This document shows positions 57,110 to 64,000 of a stretch of 64,000 bases of DNA, in pieces. This stretch comes from Acinetobacter venetianus RAG-1 = CIP 110063 (GTDB taxonomy: Bacteria; Pseudomonadota; Gammaproteobacteria; Pseudomonadales; Moraxellaceae): contig NZ_KB849558.1 of NCBI RefSeq assembly GCF_000368585.1, positions 1,441,359 to 1,505,358 on the forward strand, in the 5' to 3' direction. Position 1 is the first letter of the stretch; each line of letters starts with the position of its first letter. A model generated the notes under the pieces. It was not told the DNA's origin, did no database searches, and worked only from the letters and a program-made list of their open reading frames with translations. The position numbers and the translations under genes were made by a program.

Positions 57110-58555
57110 TTAAAATATTCCCGTACAGTGAGGACTTTGACTTGCATCTTTTTGCGCATCAGTTAAAACAATACCTGTACCCGCAGACATATTGGCTTGA
57201 ATAAAATCTACAGCTTTGGCATTTTCACAAATGATTGCTTGAGTATGAGTCGCATTCGGAACAATCTTCAACTCATAACCATTTTCATAACCTGCTTGTG
57301 GGAAGAACTGTAAAGCCTTCGCTTTCATGTTGGCAAACATACTTTGTGTCACCACGGGGAGTACAGCTTGATCTTTCTCTCCCTGAAGCATCAATACAGG
57401 GGTTTTAATTACCTTTTCAGCTGTGGCATTTGTTGCCGGCTGAGTTGATTTTAAAAACTCTTGCACAACAGGATCTGTTTTAAACTTCGTCAGATCAATA
57501 CCGTATCCTGACAGTTGATGTGTTGGATCGACTAAGTAAGCAACAATGCCTGCTTTGAATTTCTCATGTAAACCATTTGCAGCATCCTCACCCGAATAAC
57601 TCAAACAAGCCCCATCATCACCATTACGCCCATAAGCTAACTCAGCAATATCAGCCGCACCTGATGTAAAAATTGTTTTCAAATCATAGTTTGGTTGCTC
57701 TGCTTTGATCCCCGCACTTGCTAAAGCAGCATAAGCTAACAATTCAGCATAACCATCTGCTATTTCTTCAATTTTTGCTTGACCTTGTGCAGGTGTAAGA
57801 AGGTTATTTGCAACTGCATAACGCACTTGTAACAAGCTCTCATCGAGTTTACTTACAGGCTTAGGTTGACCATTCGTATCAAGATTAAATTGCGGATCAA
57901 TATAAATTTGGATAATAGTCCCTAAACTTGATGCTGGTGCGCCTGCTACTGCCCCTTTATAACTCACATCCGCATTAGCAAACTCTGCCGTACCCAATGA
58001 AGCATGACCACCTTGTGATTGGCCAATCGACATCCATTCACCGTTCAACTGTGTGCCATAATGATCTTTTACAGCTTTAACCGCAGCAAGTGCAGACTTC
58101 GCCTCACTAGATAAGTTTAAATATGGGTGAACCCCAGATGTCCCTAAACCTTCATAATCAGGAGCAACGATCACATAACCCGCCGCCAACAAACTATCTG
58201 CCAGGATTCTAAATCGAGGATTAATTAGATTATTACTTGGTGCACAGCTATCACCCACCCCAACCGTTCCATGCTCCCAAACAACAACTCTATAACCATC
58301 TTTCGGCTGGATCGCTTTTGGAAATATGACCATTGCCGTAGCTTCTGCTGTTTTCCCTTGAACATTCGTCATATTGTAGGTCATGACTTTGATCGAAGAA
58401 GCATTATCTATACTGTCCTTAGCATAGTTACTTTCATACAAATATGTCTTGTCGGAATCAGCACGCTTATTGTCATCTCCATTATCATTACATGCTGATA
58501 AAAACAGTGCTGAAATTGAGAACGTCATTGCCAATGCAATTTTTGACCGTTTCAT
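57110..58555 (-). CDS. Lipase-like alpha/beta-hydrolase lipoprotein
   Basis: A 481-residue predicted lipoprotein. The signal peptide ends in the lipobox LSAC (Cys22). The hydrolase motif is GQSQGGHASL (nucleophile Ser about 180), with WEHGTVGVGDSC earlier, which provides the oxyanion strand. DYEGLGTSGVHPYL and a late VLMLQGEKDQAVLP (acid about 390) and PNATHTQA (base His about 430) complete the set. The length and architecture fit the secretory lipase family (LIP type). It is probably an exported esterase or lipase. The ATG at 58555 begins the signal peptide; the upstream 17 codons are ignored. Confidence 0.85.
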   Translation of the reverse strand: MKRSKIALAMTFSISALFLSACNDNGDDNKRADSDKTYLYESNYAKDSIDNASSIKVMTYNMTNVQGKTAEATAMVIFPKAIQPKDGYRVVVWEHGTVGVGDSCAPSNNLINPRFRILADSLLAAGYVIVAPDYEGLGTSGVHPYLNLSSEAKSALAAVKAVKDHYGTQLNGEWMSIGQSQGGHASLGTAEFANADVSYKGAVAGAPASSLGTIIQIYIDPQFNLDTNGQPKPVSKLDESLLQVRYAVANNLLTPAQGQAKIEEIADGYAELLAYAALASAGIKAEQPNYDLKTIFTSGAADIAELAYGRNGDDGACLSYSGEDAANGLHEKFKAGIVAYLVDPTHQLSGYGIDLTKFKTDPVVQEFLKSTQPATNATAEKVIKTPVLMLQGEKDQAVLPVVTQSMFANMKAKALQFFPQAGYENGYELKIVPNATHTQAIICENAKAVDFIQANMSAGTGIVLTDAQKDASQSPHCTGIF

Positions 58556-58621
58556 AAAATATCCTTTTAGTCTTTGTCTTTTTTTTAAGCATGAAACTAC
58601 ATGCACTGTTATTAATACATA

Positions 58622-58651
58622 AAAAAAGTGCCCTTGTATAGGACACTTTTC
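58622..58651 (-). terminator. ubiA terminator
   Basis: AAAAGTGTCC / GGGCACTTTT stem (one G-T pair) with a seven-base loop and a T run on the minus strand. Confidence 0.75.
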
Positions 58652-58666
58652 AACTAATCAGTCAGA

Positions 58667-59548
58667 TTAAGATATTAATTCTAAAAAAATTCCTGCAAAA
58701 ATAATCATTCCAACCCATCGATTGTGACGGAATGCCCAAAAACAGATTTGCGGATCACGCTCTTTGGTTTTTATTGCTTGATAAATAAAATCTAATCCTA
58801 CGAATATCAATGCGATTAACCCAAATGGCAGCAAAAGATTTTCTAAATATAGTGCAGTACCTATTAAGCATAAACTAACAATTTGCAGCAATCCTATAAT
58901 TTGAATATCAAATCGCCCAAACAAAATTGCGGTAGATTTCACACCAATTTTTAAATCGTATTCACGATCAGTAATTGCATATTGAGTATCGTAGGCAACA
59001 GTCCACGCTAAATTACCAAAATATAATAACCAACATGTCAAATCAGGTGTTTTCCCTACTGCTACATAAGCCATAGGGATTGACCACGAAAATGCCGCAC
59101 CTAAAAACACTTGTGGCAGATTCGTATAGCGTTTCATAAAAGGATAAATAAAGGCTAAAAATAGCGCGCCGAATGACCAATAAAACGTTTCAATCGGTAA
59201 GAAAAATAATAAGCATGCGCTTGCTATAACTAAGCCCAAAAATACGAATACAGCTTCTCTTGCCTTGATCACACCTGTTGCTAAAGGGCGACTCTTAGTC
59301 CGTTCAACATGGGCATCAACTTTTCGGTCAGCAAAATCATTAATTGCACAACCAGCTGCTCGCATAAAAAAACAGCCTAAAATCATGATTACAAGTACTT
59401 TTAAATCAGGAATACCCTTTGAAGCAATCCATAATGCCCACATTGTCGGCCACAAAACCAGTTCTGTACCAATTGGTTTATCAAAACGACATAAATAGTA
59501 ATAAGCTTCTAAACGCTGCCGCCAAGAGATATGTTGCACTGTTTCCAT
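58667..59548 (-). CDS. ubiA: 4-hydroxybenzoate octaprenyltransferase UbiA
   Basis: A 293-residue inner-membrane prenyltransferase of ubiquinone synthesis. The two Asp-rich motifs are NDFADRKVDAHVERTKSRPLATG (read in two parts, about 70-92) and DTQYAITDREYDLKIGVKSTA, in parts, near 190-210. About eight to nine transmembrane helices are present. It attaches the polyprenyl chain to 4-hydroxybenzoate produced by UbiC. It is 15 bases after ubiC on the same strand, a standard ubiCA operon. Confidence 0.97.
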   Translation of the reverse strand: METVQHISWRQRLEAYYYLCRFDKPIGTELVLWPTMWALWIASKGIPDLKVLVIMILGCFFMRAAGCAINDFADRKVDAHVERTKSRPLATGVIKAREAVFVFLGLVIASACLLFFLPIETFYWSFGALFLAFIYPFMKRYTNLPQVFLGAAFSWSIPMAYVAVGKTPDLTCWLLYFGNLAWTVAYDTQYAITDREYDLKIGVKSTAILFGRFDIQIIGLLQIVSLCLIGTALYLENLLLPFGLIALIFVGLDFIYQAIKTKERDPQICFWAFRHNRWVGMIIFAGIFLELIS

Positions 59549-59563
59549 GAAGAATCCTTAGAG

Positions 59564-60055
59564 TCAATGCTGTCGAATAAACTGTTCAAAAGCAGGCAAG
59601 AAAGTTTCTTGCACAATAAATTTACAACCGTGCCACGTATAACAACTTTGCCTAGTCCAACCCTCGGCAAGATAGATCACACGTCGCTCACACTTAGGCT
59701 CTGTACGCTGAAATAAGAACCACCCAATCGGTTTGTTCCCGATATGCTTAAATATACGCGCTTTTTTTTGCAAACTTAGAATCGGAAAAATACTTTTGGC
59801 TTTTACCCAAGCTTCGGACTCACTACCATAAAGATTGGTCTCTCTTACCCATGCGATATGCTGATAAGGCATCCGCATCCACTGGCTGTCCGTAAAAGTT
59901 AGACGTTGATAATGTTCTTTTATTCGTTCTACATGAAACTCACCACCACCCAAATCGGTGAGTTGCTGTGTTAATGAACCTGACGCATACAACCATTTTT
60001 TTAATTCAGCTGGGATCTCTTTACCCTTTATTCTGTTTGGTCGTAAATTTCGCAT
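59564..60055 (-). CDS. ubiC: Chorismate lyase UbiC
   Basis: A 163-residue cytoplasmic enzyme converting chorismate to 4-hydroxybenzoate and pyruvate, the first step of ubiquinone synthesis. Typical segments include ELKKWLYASGSLTQQL at the N-terminus, MRMPYQHIAWVRETNLYGSE (about 80-99) and the C-terminal LAEGWTRQSCYTWHGCKFIVQETFLP, in parts. The length fits the E. coli protein (about 165). It is followed by ubiA. Confidence 0.95.
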   Translation of the reverse strand: MRNLRPNRIKGKEIPAELKKWLYASGSLTQQLTDLGGGEFHVERIKEHYQRLTFTDSQWMRMPYQHIAWVRETNLYGSESEAWVKAKSIFPILSLQKKARIFKHIGNKPIGWFLFQRTEPKCERRVIYLAEGWTRQSCYTWHGCKFIVQETFLPAFEQFIRQH

Positions 60056-60215
60056 GCGTTGCTCACTAAAAACATCGCGTTTAGTTTACATGAATTTCTT
60101 TAAAAAAATGTAGGATTTATTGATCAGTCAAGCAGGTACATGTCTCCACAGATATCACAAAAAGAATCTAAACATTATATAGAACAGTGAAAATTAGAAA
60201 ATTAATTTCAAAAAA

Positions 60216-60701
60216 CTATAACCCCAAAACCTCTTCTTTAAAGACAAATTCCTTTGTAACACCAAAGTATTTTAAATAAATCTTTTTTCTATTTAACTCT
60301 GTAAGAATATAAGTTGATAATTCATTTAGCACCCCATTTACACAATCAATAACTTTCTGTTTTATCTCTATACTTTCTTCTTCAAGGACTTCATCACTTA
60401 TATTTTGGGTAATCAATTGATCAAAATATATTTGATAATATTGAAAAACTAAGCACATATAAGGATCAAGCCTTTCATACTCAAAGCTTTCAGGATAAAG
60501 AATCAACTGACCAGAATCAAACCAGAACTCTATAGAAAGAAAATCCCAATCCATACTATTTATCTGATCTTTAAACGTTTCCACATAAAACAGAAATAGC
60601 TTTTTAAAATCCTCAGAGAACTGAATCTTTGATAAAGAAACTGCCTGCTCTGAAATCGCTTCTACAAATTCTTCTGTAGTTTTTAATTCTATTAAACTCA
60701 T
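60216..60701 (-). CDS. Unknown acidic protein (161 aa)
   Basis: A soluble, acidic and aromatic-rich protein with no signal peptide or membrane helix and a strong A/T codon bias. Segments include LIELKTTEEFVEAISEQAVSL, MDWDFLSIEFWFDSGQLILYP (each read in parts) and EEESIEIKQKVIDCVNGV. Small acidic proteins like this are sometimes immunity proteins, but no toxin gene adjoins it. ATG at 60701 is chosen with GAGTGGG upstream. It sits between ubiC and glnA and is not clearly part of either unit. Confidence 0.62.
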   Translation of the reverse strand: MSLIELKTTEEFVEAISEQAVSLSKIQFSEDFKKLFLFYVETFKDQINSMDWDFLSIEFWFDSGQLILYPESFEYERLDPYMCLVFQYYQIYFDQLITQNISDEVLEEESIEIKQKVIDCVNGVLNELSTYILTELNRKKIYLKYFGVTKEFVFKEEVLGL

Positions 60702-60796
60702 GTTACCCACTCTACGTCAATATAAATCAACCAATGAATATAAATTGAACTGTCTTAAAATTTTAAAATAGATACAACTAGATACATTACAATTGC

Positions 60797-60827
60797 CAAA
60801 AAAAAGCTCGCCGAAGCGAGCTTTTCT
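60797..60827 (-). terminator. glnA terminator
   Basis: AAAAGCTCGC / GCGAGCTTTT stem with a CGAA loop, followed on the minus strand by a T run. Confidence 0.88.
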
Positions 60828-60840
60828 GAATAACAATGTA

Positions 60841-62250
60841 TTACAAGCTATAGTACATGTCGAATTCAACTGGGTGAGTAGTCGTGTTAAGACGACGTAC
60901 ATCTTCAGTTTTAAGTTCGATATATGCTTCAAGCATTTCTTTAGTGAACACGCCACCTTTTAACAAGAACTCATGATCAGCTTGAAGTGCTTCAATCGCC
61001 ATTTCCAAGTTGTGAGCAACTGTTGGGATTTTTGCTTCTTCTTCAGGAGGAAGATCGTACAAGTTCTTGTCAGCCGCTTCACCTGGGTGGATCTTGTTCT
61101 GGATACCATCAAGACCAGCCATCAACAATGCAGCAAAACCTAAGTATGGGTTCATCATTGGATCTGGGAAACGAGCTTCGATACGCTTGCCTTTAGGGCT
61201 AGAAACATATGGAATACGGATTGACGCAGAACGGTTACGCGCTGAGTAAGCAAGCATAATTGGCGCTTCATAGTGAGGAACCAAACGCTTATAAGAGTTC
61301 GTCGATGGGTTCGTAATCGCATTTAATGCACGCGCGTGCTTGATCACACCACCAATGAAGAATAATGCCATTTCAGATAAACCAGCATATTCATCACCAG
61401 CAAACAAGTTCTTGCCATCTTTAGAGATAGACATGTGAACGTGCATACCTGAACCGTTATCACCTACCATTGGCTTAGGCATGAATGTCGCAGTTTTGCC
61501 GTATTGGTGAGCAACGTTCCAAACAGCATATTTGAACTGTTGTACTTCGTCAGCTTTGCGAACCATTGTATTGAAGCTCACACCAATTTCTAATTGGCAA
61601 GAAGCAACTTCGTGGTGATGCACTTCTACGCGGCCAGGACCCATGATGTCTTCGATACGAGCACACATTTCAGCACGCATATCTTGGTGAGAATCAACTG
61701 GAGGAACTGGGAAGTAACCACCTTTAACACGTGGACGGTGGCCTGAGTTACCAGCTTCGTAATCTTTACCAGTAGACCAAGCAGCTTCTTCCGCGATTAA
61801 AGTATGGCGAGCGCCAGACATATCGATGTCCCATTTTACTTCGTCAAATACGAAGAATTCTGGTTCTGGACCAAAGAATGCAGTATCACCGATACCTGTA
61901 GATTTTAAATATTCTTCAGCACGACGAGCAATCGAACGTGGGTCACGCTCGTAACCTTGACCAGTAGATGGCTCAATTACGTCACAAGTTACAACAACTG
62001 TAGGCTCAGCAAAGAACGGGTCAAGAAAACCTGTTTCAGCATCTGGACGTAAGATCATGTCAGAAGCTTCAATGCCTTTCCAACCAGCGATTGAAGAACC
62101 ATCAAACATTTTACCGTCTTCAAATGTATCTTCATCAATCGTGTCAGCTGGGTAAGTTACGTGTTGCTCTTTACCCTTAGTATCAGTAAAGCGAAAATCG
62201 ACCCATTTTGCGCCACTTTCTTTGATGAGTTGAAGGACCTTGTTCGCCAT
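60841..62250 (-). CDS. glnA: Type I glutamine synthetase
   Basis: A 469-residue enzyme making glutamine from glutamate, ammonia and [28 protein letters not shown] and [12 protein letters not shown] are metal- and substrate-binding motifs. [17 protein letters not shown] contributes to the active site. The adenylation site is the Tyr in NLYDLPPEE (about 397), so GlnE-type control is expected. ATG at 62250 is chosen because a GGAG site nine bases upstream places it best; in-frame starts upstream are too close to that site. A sigma-54 promoter with two NtrC-like sites lies upstream. Confidence 0.98.
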   Translation of the reverse strand: MANKVLQLIKESGAKWVDFRFTDTKGKEQHVTYPADTIDEDTFEDGKMFDGSSIAGWKGIEASDMILRPDAETGFLDPFFAEPTVVVTCDVIEPSTGQGYERDPRSIARRAEEYLKSTGIGDTAFFGPEPEFFVFDEVKWDIDMSGARHTLIAEEAAWSTGKDYEAGNSGHRPRVKGGYFPVPPVDSHQDMRAEMCARIEDIMGPGRVEVHHHEVASCQLEIGVSFNTMVRKADEVQQFKYAVWNVAHQYGKTATFMPKPMVGDNGSGMHVHMSISKDGKNLFAGDEYAGLSEMALFFIGGVIKHARALNAITNPSTNSYKRLVPHYEAPIMLAYSARNRSASIRIPYVSSPKGKRIEARFPDPMMNPYLGFAALLMAGLDGIQNKIHPGEAADKNLYDLPPEEEAKIPTVAHNLEMAIEALQADHEFLLKGGVFTKEMLEAYIELKTEDVRRLNTTTHPVEFDMYYSL

Positions 62251-62315
62251 GCTCATTTGCTCCAATGAAATTTATATGCACTTGTTAAGTGCGTGTTAGT
62301 TGTTGGGATATAATT

Positions 62316-62332
62316 AGCAATTATCATACCAA
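62316..62332 (-). promoter_or_regulatory. Sigma-54 promoter of glnA
   Basis: The minus strand reads TTGGTATGATAATTGCT. GG and GC are ten bases apart, matching the -24/-12 consensus TTGGCAC-N5-TTGC with few differences. The expected start of transcription is near 62305, about 55 bases before the start codon. Confidence 0.8.
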
Positions 62333-62478
62333 CAATTATAAAGCATACCTAAAACATTGAAATTCTTTACAGAAAAAATGCTTTAAGCTCCATATCCTAT
62401 GTCCACTATAATGTTTATATTCGCAAATGCACCATATTCACACATTTCTATTTTAGCGCGTCCCCAAAAAAGACATTA

Positions 62479-62495
62479 TGAACCAAAATAGTGCA
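62479..62495. promoter_or_regulatory. NtrC-binding site 1 upstream of glnA
   Basis: The minus strand reads TGCACTATTTTGGTTCA, one mismatch from the NtrC dyad TGCACYAWWWTRGTGCA as I recall it. It is centred about 180 bases upstream of the predicted start of transcription. Confidence 0.7.
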
Positions 62496-62508
62496 GAACA
62501 CATGATAA

Positions 62509-62525
62509 AGAACCAATGTAGTGCC
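62509..62525. promoter_or_regulatory. NtrC-binding site 2 upstream of glnA
   Basis: The minus strand reads GGCACTACATTGGTTCT, about four mismatches from the dyad. It is 30 bases (three helical turns) from site 1, the usual arrangement of enhancer pairs. Confidence 0.55.
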
Positions 62526-62866
62526 AATTACGCCATCATTTGTTAGCATAAATTGGCTTTTTATATCATTCTTTTCAGCTTGATTCCAATCAATTCATTT
62601 AGACTTTAGATTCACTTTGTGTTTATTTTATCAAGTCTTTCAATTACAAAACTTTATTCTTCATTTTTTGTCGTTTTTTTGCTGAACAAAGTTTATAAAC
62701 ATTCAGACTCATTCTTGCGATTTCACTCACATTGATTCTTTGTTTTTGTTATGATGACTCTCCTCTATGATTCTATCATTTCTTGTTTTTTCAAATTTTA
62801 GAATTTAGAGTGAATCCACAAAGTCGAAAACACAATTAAAGTGTATATTTTCAAAAGGTTATAATC

Positions 62867-63451
62867 ATGCTTCTAATGATTGACAATTATGACTCATTTA
62901 CTTACAACATCGTTCAATATTTTGGCGAGTTAAATCAAGAAGTAAAAGTTGTTCGTAATGATCAAGTTACATTAGAGGACATCGAACGATGGCAGCCCAA
63001 ATACCTTGTGATTGGCCCTGGCCCTTGTTCTCCAACTGAAGCTGGTATCTCAATTCCTGCAATTAATCATTTCGCAGGTAAAATTCCTCTACTCGGCGTA
63101 TGTTTAGGGCATCAGTCTATTGGCCAAGCTTTTGGTGGCAATATTATTCGCGCCAAAACTGTGATGCATGGTCGATTATCAGATATGTACCATAGCGATA
63201 AAGGTATTTTCAGTAATTTACCGTCACCTTTTTCTGCAACACGCTATCATTCACTTGTAATTGAACAAGAGACTCTTCCTGATTGTCTAGAAGTCACCTG
63301 TTGGACCAATCAAGCAGATGGAACAATTGAAGAAATTATGGGTGTAAAACATAAAACTCTTCCTGTGGAAGGTGTTCAGTTCCACCCTGAATCAATTCTC
63401 AGTGAACATGGGCATCAAATCTTTAAAAATTTCTTAGAAATTTATGCATAA
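62867..63451 (+). CDS. Class I glutamine amidotransferase of anthranilate / aminodeoxychorismate synthase (TrpG/PabA)
   Basis: A 194-residue amidotransferase supplying ammonia from glutamine. The nucleophile is in [15 protein letters not shown] (Cys79), and the His-Glu pair is in [10 protein letters not shown] (about 171-180). It begins [18 protein letters not shown]. TrpG and PabA cannot be told apart on sequence alone, and one subunit may serve both pathways in Acinetobacter. It is not followed by trpD here; a cystine transporter comes next. It diverges from glnA, which makes the glutamine it uses. Confidence 0.93.
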   Translation: MLLMIDNYDSFTYNIVQYFGELNQEVKVVRNDQVTLEDIERWQPKYLVIGPGPCSPTEAGISIPAINHFAGKIPLLGVCLGHQSIGQAFGGNIIRAKTVMHGRLSDMYHSDKGIFSNLPSPFSATRYHSLVIEQETLPDCLEVTCWTNQADGTIEEIMGVKHKTLPVEGVQFHPESILSEHGHQIFKNFLEIYA

Positions 63452-63783
63452 GTCAGTTTAGATTTAAAATATACAGCCCTCTAAACGATGGGCTGTTATT
63501 ATTTTGAGCATCTAAAAGTTGCTTTTCAAATCTATTTCTCCAAATGATTAAATGGATAGAAAAATATATAATCCACATAAATTTTAAATAATGATTCAAT
63601 TTCAACAACTAAAAGATCTTTCAACTAATTAAAGTAATGTAAAATACTTACACGAAGCTTCTTTTTAGTTTTTATGATTAAGCTTATGAGTAGGAATGAT
63701 TAAGTCAAAAACTGCTTAAATGCTAGAATTTATAACTTAAATAACTCTCCCTCCTCCCTGAGCCATCTATCAGGACATTTATT
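63452..63783. other. Intergenic region with weak terminator upstream of cystine transporter
   Basis: About 330 AT-rich bases. A 7-bp stem (ACAGCCC / GGGCTGT, 63473-63496) with a T-rich tail is a likely terminator for the amidotransferase gene. No other gene or RNA was recognised. Confidence 0.6.
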
Positions 63784-64000
63784 GTGAATGCTCTCGTATT
63801 ATTGAATATTCTCGTTTTTATTTTGCTTTTAGCAGGATTATTTTTTAGTTATCGCCAAGACTGGAGCCTCTCAAAGAAAGTTTTGATTGGTATGGTTGTC
63901 GGTATTGTTTTTGGGCTTGCATTAAAAACTATTTACGGTGACAGCCCTATCATCGAACAATCTATTGCATGGTTTAATATTGTCGGAAATGGCTATGTTC
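63784..64000 (+). CDS. Cystine/dicarboxylate:cation symporter, N-terminal part (TcyP-like)
   Basis: The gene starts with GTG and runs off the right edge after about 72 residues. It has an N-terminal hydrophobic helix, a basic linker ([12 protein letters not shown]) and a second helix, [17 protein letters not shown], followed by [12 protein letters not shown]. That last motif is typical of the TcyP/YdjN L-cystine transporters of the dicarboxylate/amino acid:cation symporter family. The remainder lies outside the window. Confidence 0.8.
   Translation, partial: MNALVLLNILVFILLLAGLFFSYRQDWSLSKKVLIGMVVGIVFGLALKTIYGDSPIIEQSIAWFNIVGNGYV

Larger units (their letters stand above)
62251..62866. other. 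Divergent control region between glnA and trpG/pabA-like gene
   Basis: About 616 AT-rich bases without an ORF or RNA gene. It holds the glnA sigma-54 promoter and two tandem NtrC-like sites. A possible weaker NtrC half-site (TGCACCATATT) is at 62428. The plus-strand promoter was not placed. Confidence 0.7.

Noticed and set aside
60216..60701. Immunity protein of a toxin system
   Set aside because: There is no toxin-like or polymorphic-toxin gene within reach; small size and acidity alone are not enough.

Overview
The window is an ordinary-looking stretch of chromosome from an Acinetobacter-type gammaproteobacterium (Moraxellaceae). Four things point there: AT-rich DNA; the rubA-rubB-estB-oxyR gene order described for Acinetobacter alkane degraders; mutS followed closely by fdxA; and capsule-export wzi beside lysS, outside any capsule cluster. 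I see no insertion sequence, integrase, CRISPR array or prophage. This is recognition by eye; no database search was run.

Layout. 1-1324: the tail of a BCCT osmolyte/carnitine-type transporter, facing a LysR regulator. 1765-9661: mutS, a GNAT acetyltransferase that seems to lack a normal start codon, fdxA, an M15-type peptidase lipoprotein, an O-methyltransferase, a double Usp protein, a hexapeptide acyltransferase and a YigZ protein. 9755-14606: a compact type I secretion operon (outer-membrane TolC-like, LapB-like ATPase, HlyD adaptor) with no substrate gene beside it. 14914-18302: the kdsD-kdsC-lptC-lptA-lptB operon for Kdo synthesis and LPS transport. 18571-20133: cysS and tRNA-Gly.

20195-28313: a GDPD-like protein, an NlpE-like lipoprotein, isocitrate lyase with a divergent LysR regulator, a CNNM/CorC protein and three little-known genes. 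28375-31145: cysDN for sulfate activation, with an upstream 32-codon ORF and an operator-like palindrome. CysN carries what looks like a decayed APS-kinase tail. 31298-34427: wzi and lysS. 35373-38747: rubA-rubB-estB-oxyR, with a strong hairpin between rubA and rubB. 38801-45702: dusB, a DUF1615 lipoprotein with an overlapping HAD phosphatase, proB, obgE and a coupled pair of repetitive membrane-anchored proteins of unknown function. 45841-53517: long-form gap, a probably frameshifted small membrane gene, rarD, a lipocalin, uvrB, an SDR and a macro-domain-like A1S_2505-type protein.

53555-60055: a small basic protein, an aspartate-type aminotransferase, three tRNA-Asn genes (one with an acceptor-stem mismatch), a membrane-anchored DUF2726 protein, a secreted lipase-like lipoprotein, and ubiC-ubiA. 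60216-64000: an unknown acidic protein, glnA with a sigma-54 promoter and two NtrC-like sites, a trpG/pabA amidotransferase and the start of a cystine transporter.

Most genes are core metabolism and envelope functions. I found no clearly new multi-gene system. The best leads are local: the cysD leader ORF, the CysN tail, the paralogous repeat proteins at 44279-45702, the glnA control region, the start-codon and frameshift lesions, and the mutated tRNA-Asn copy.
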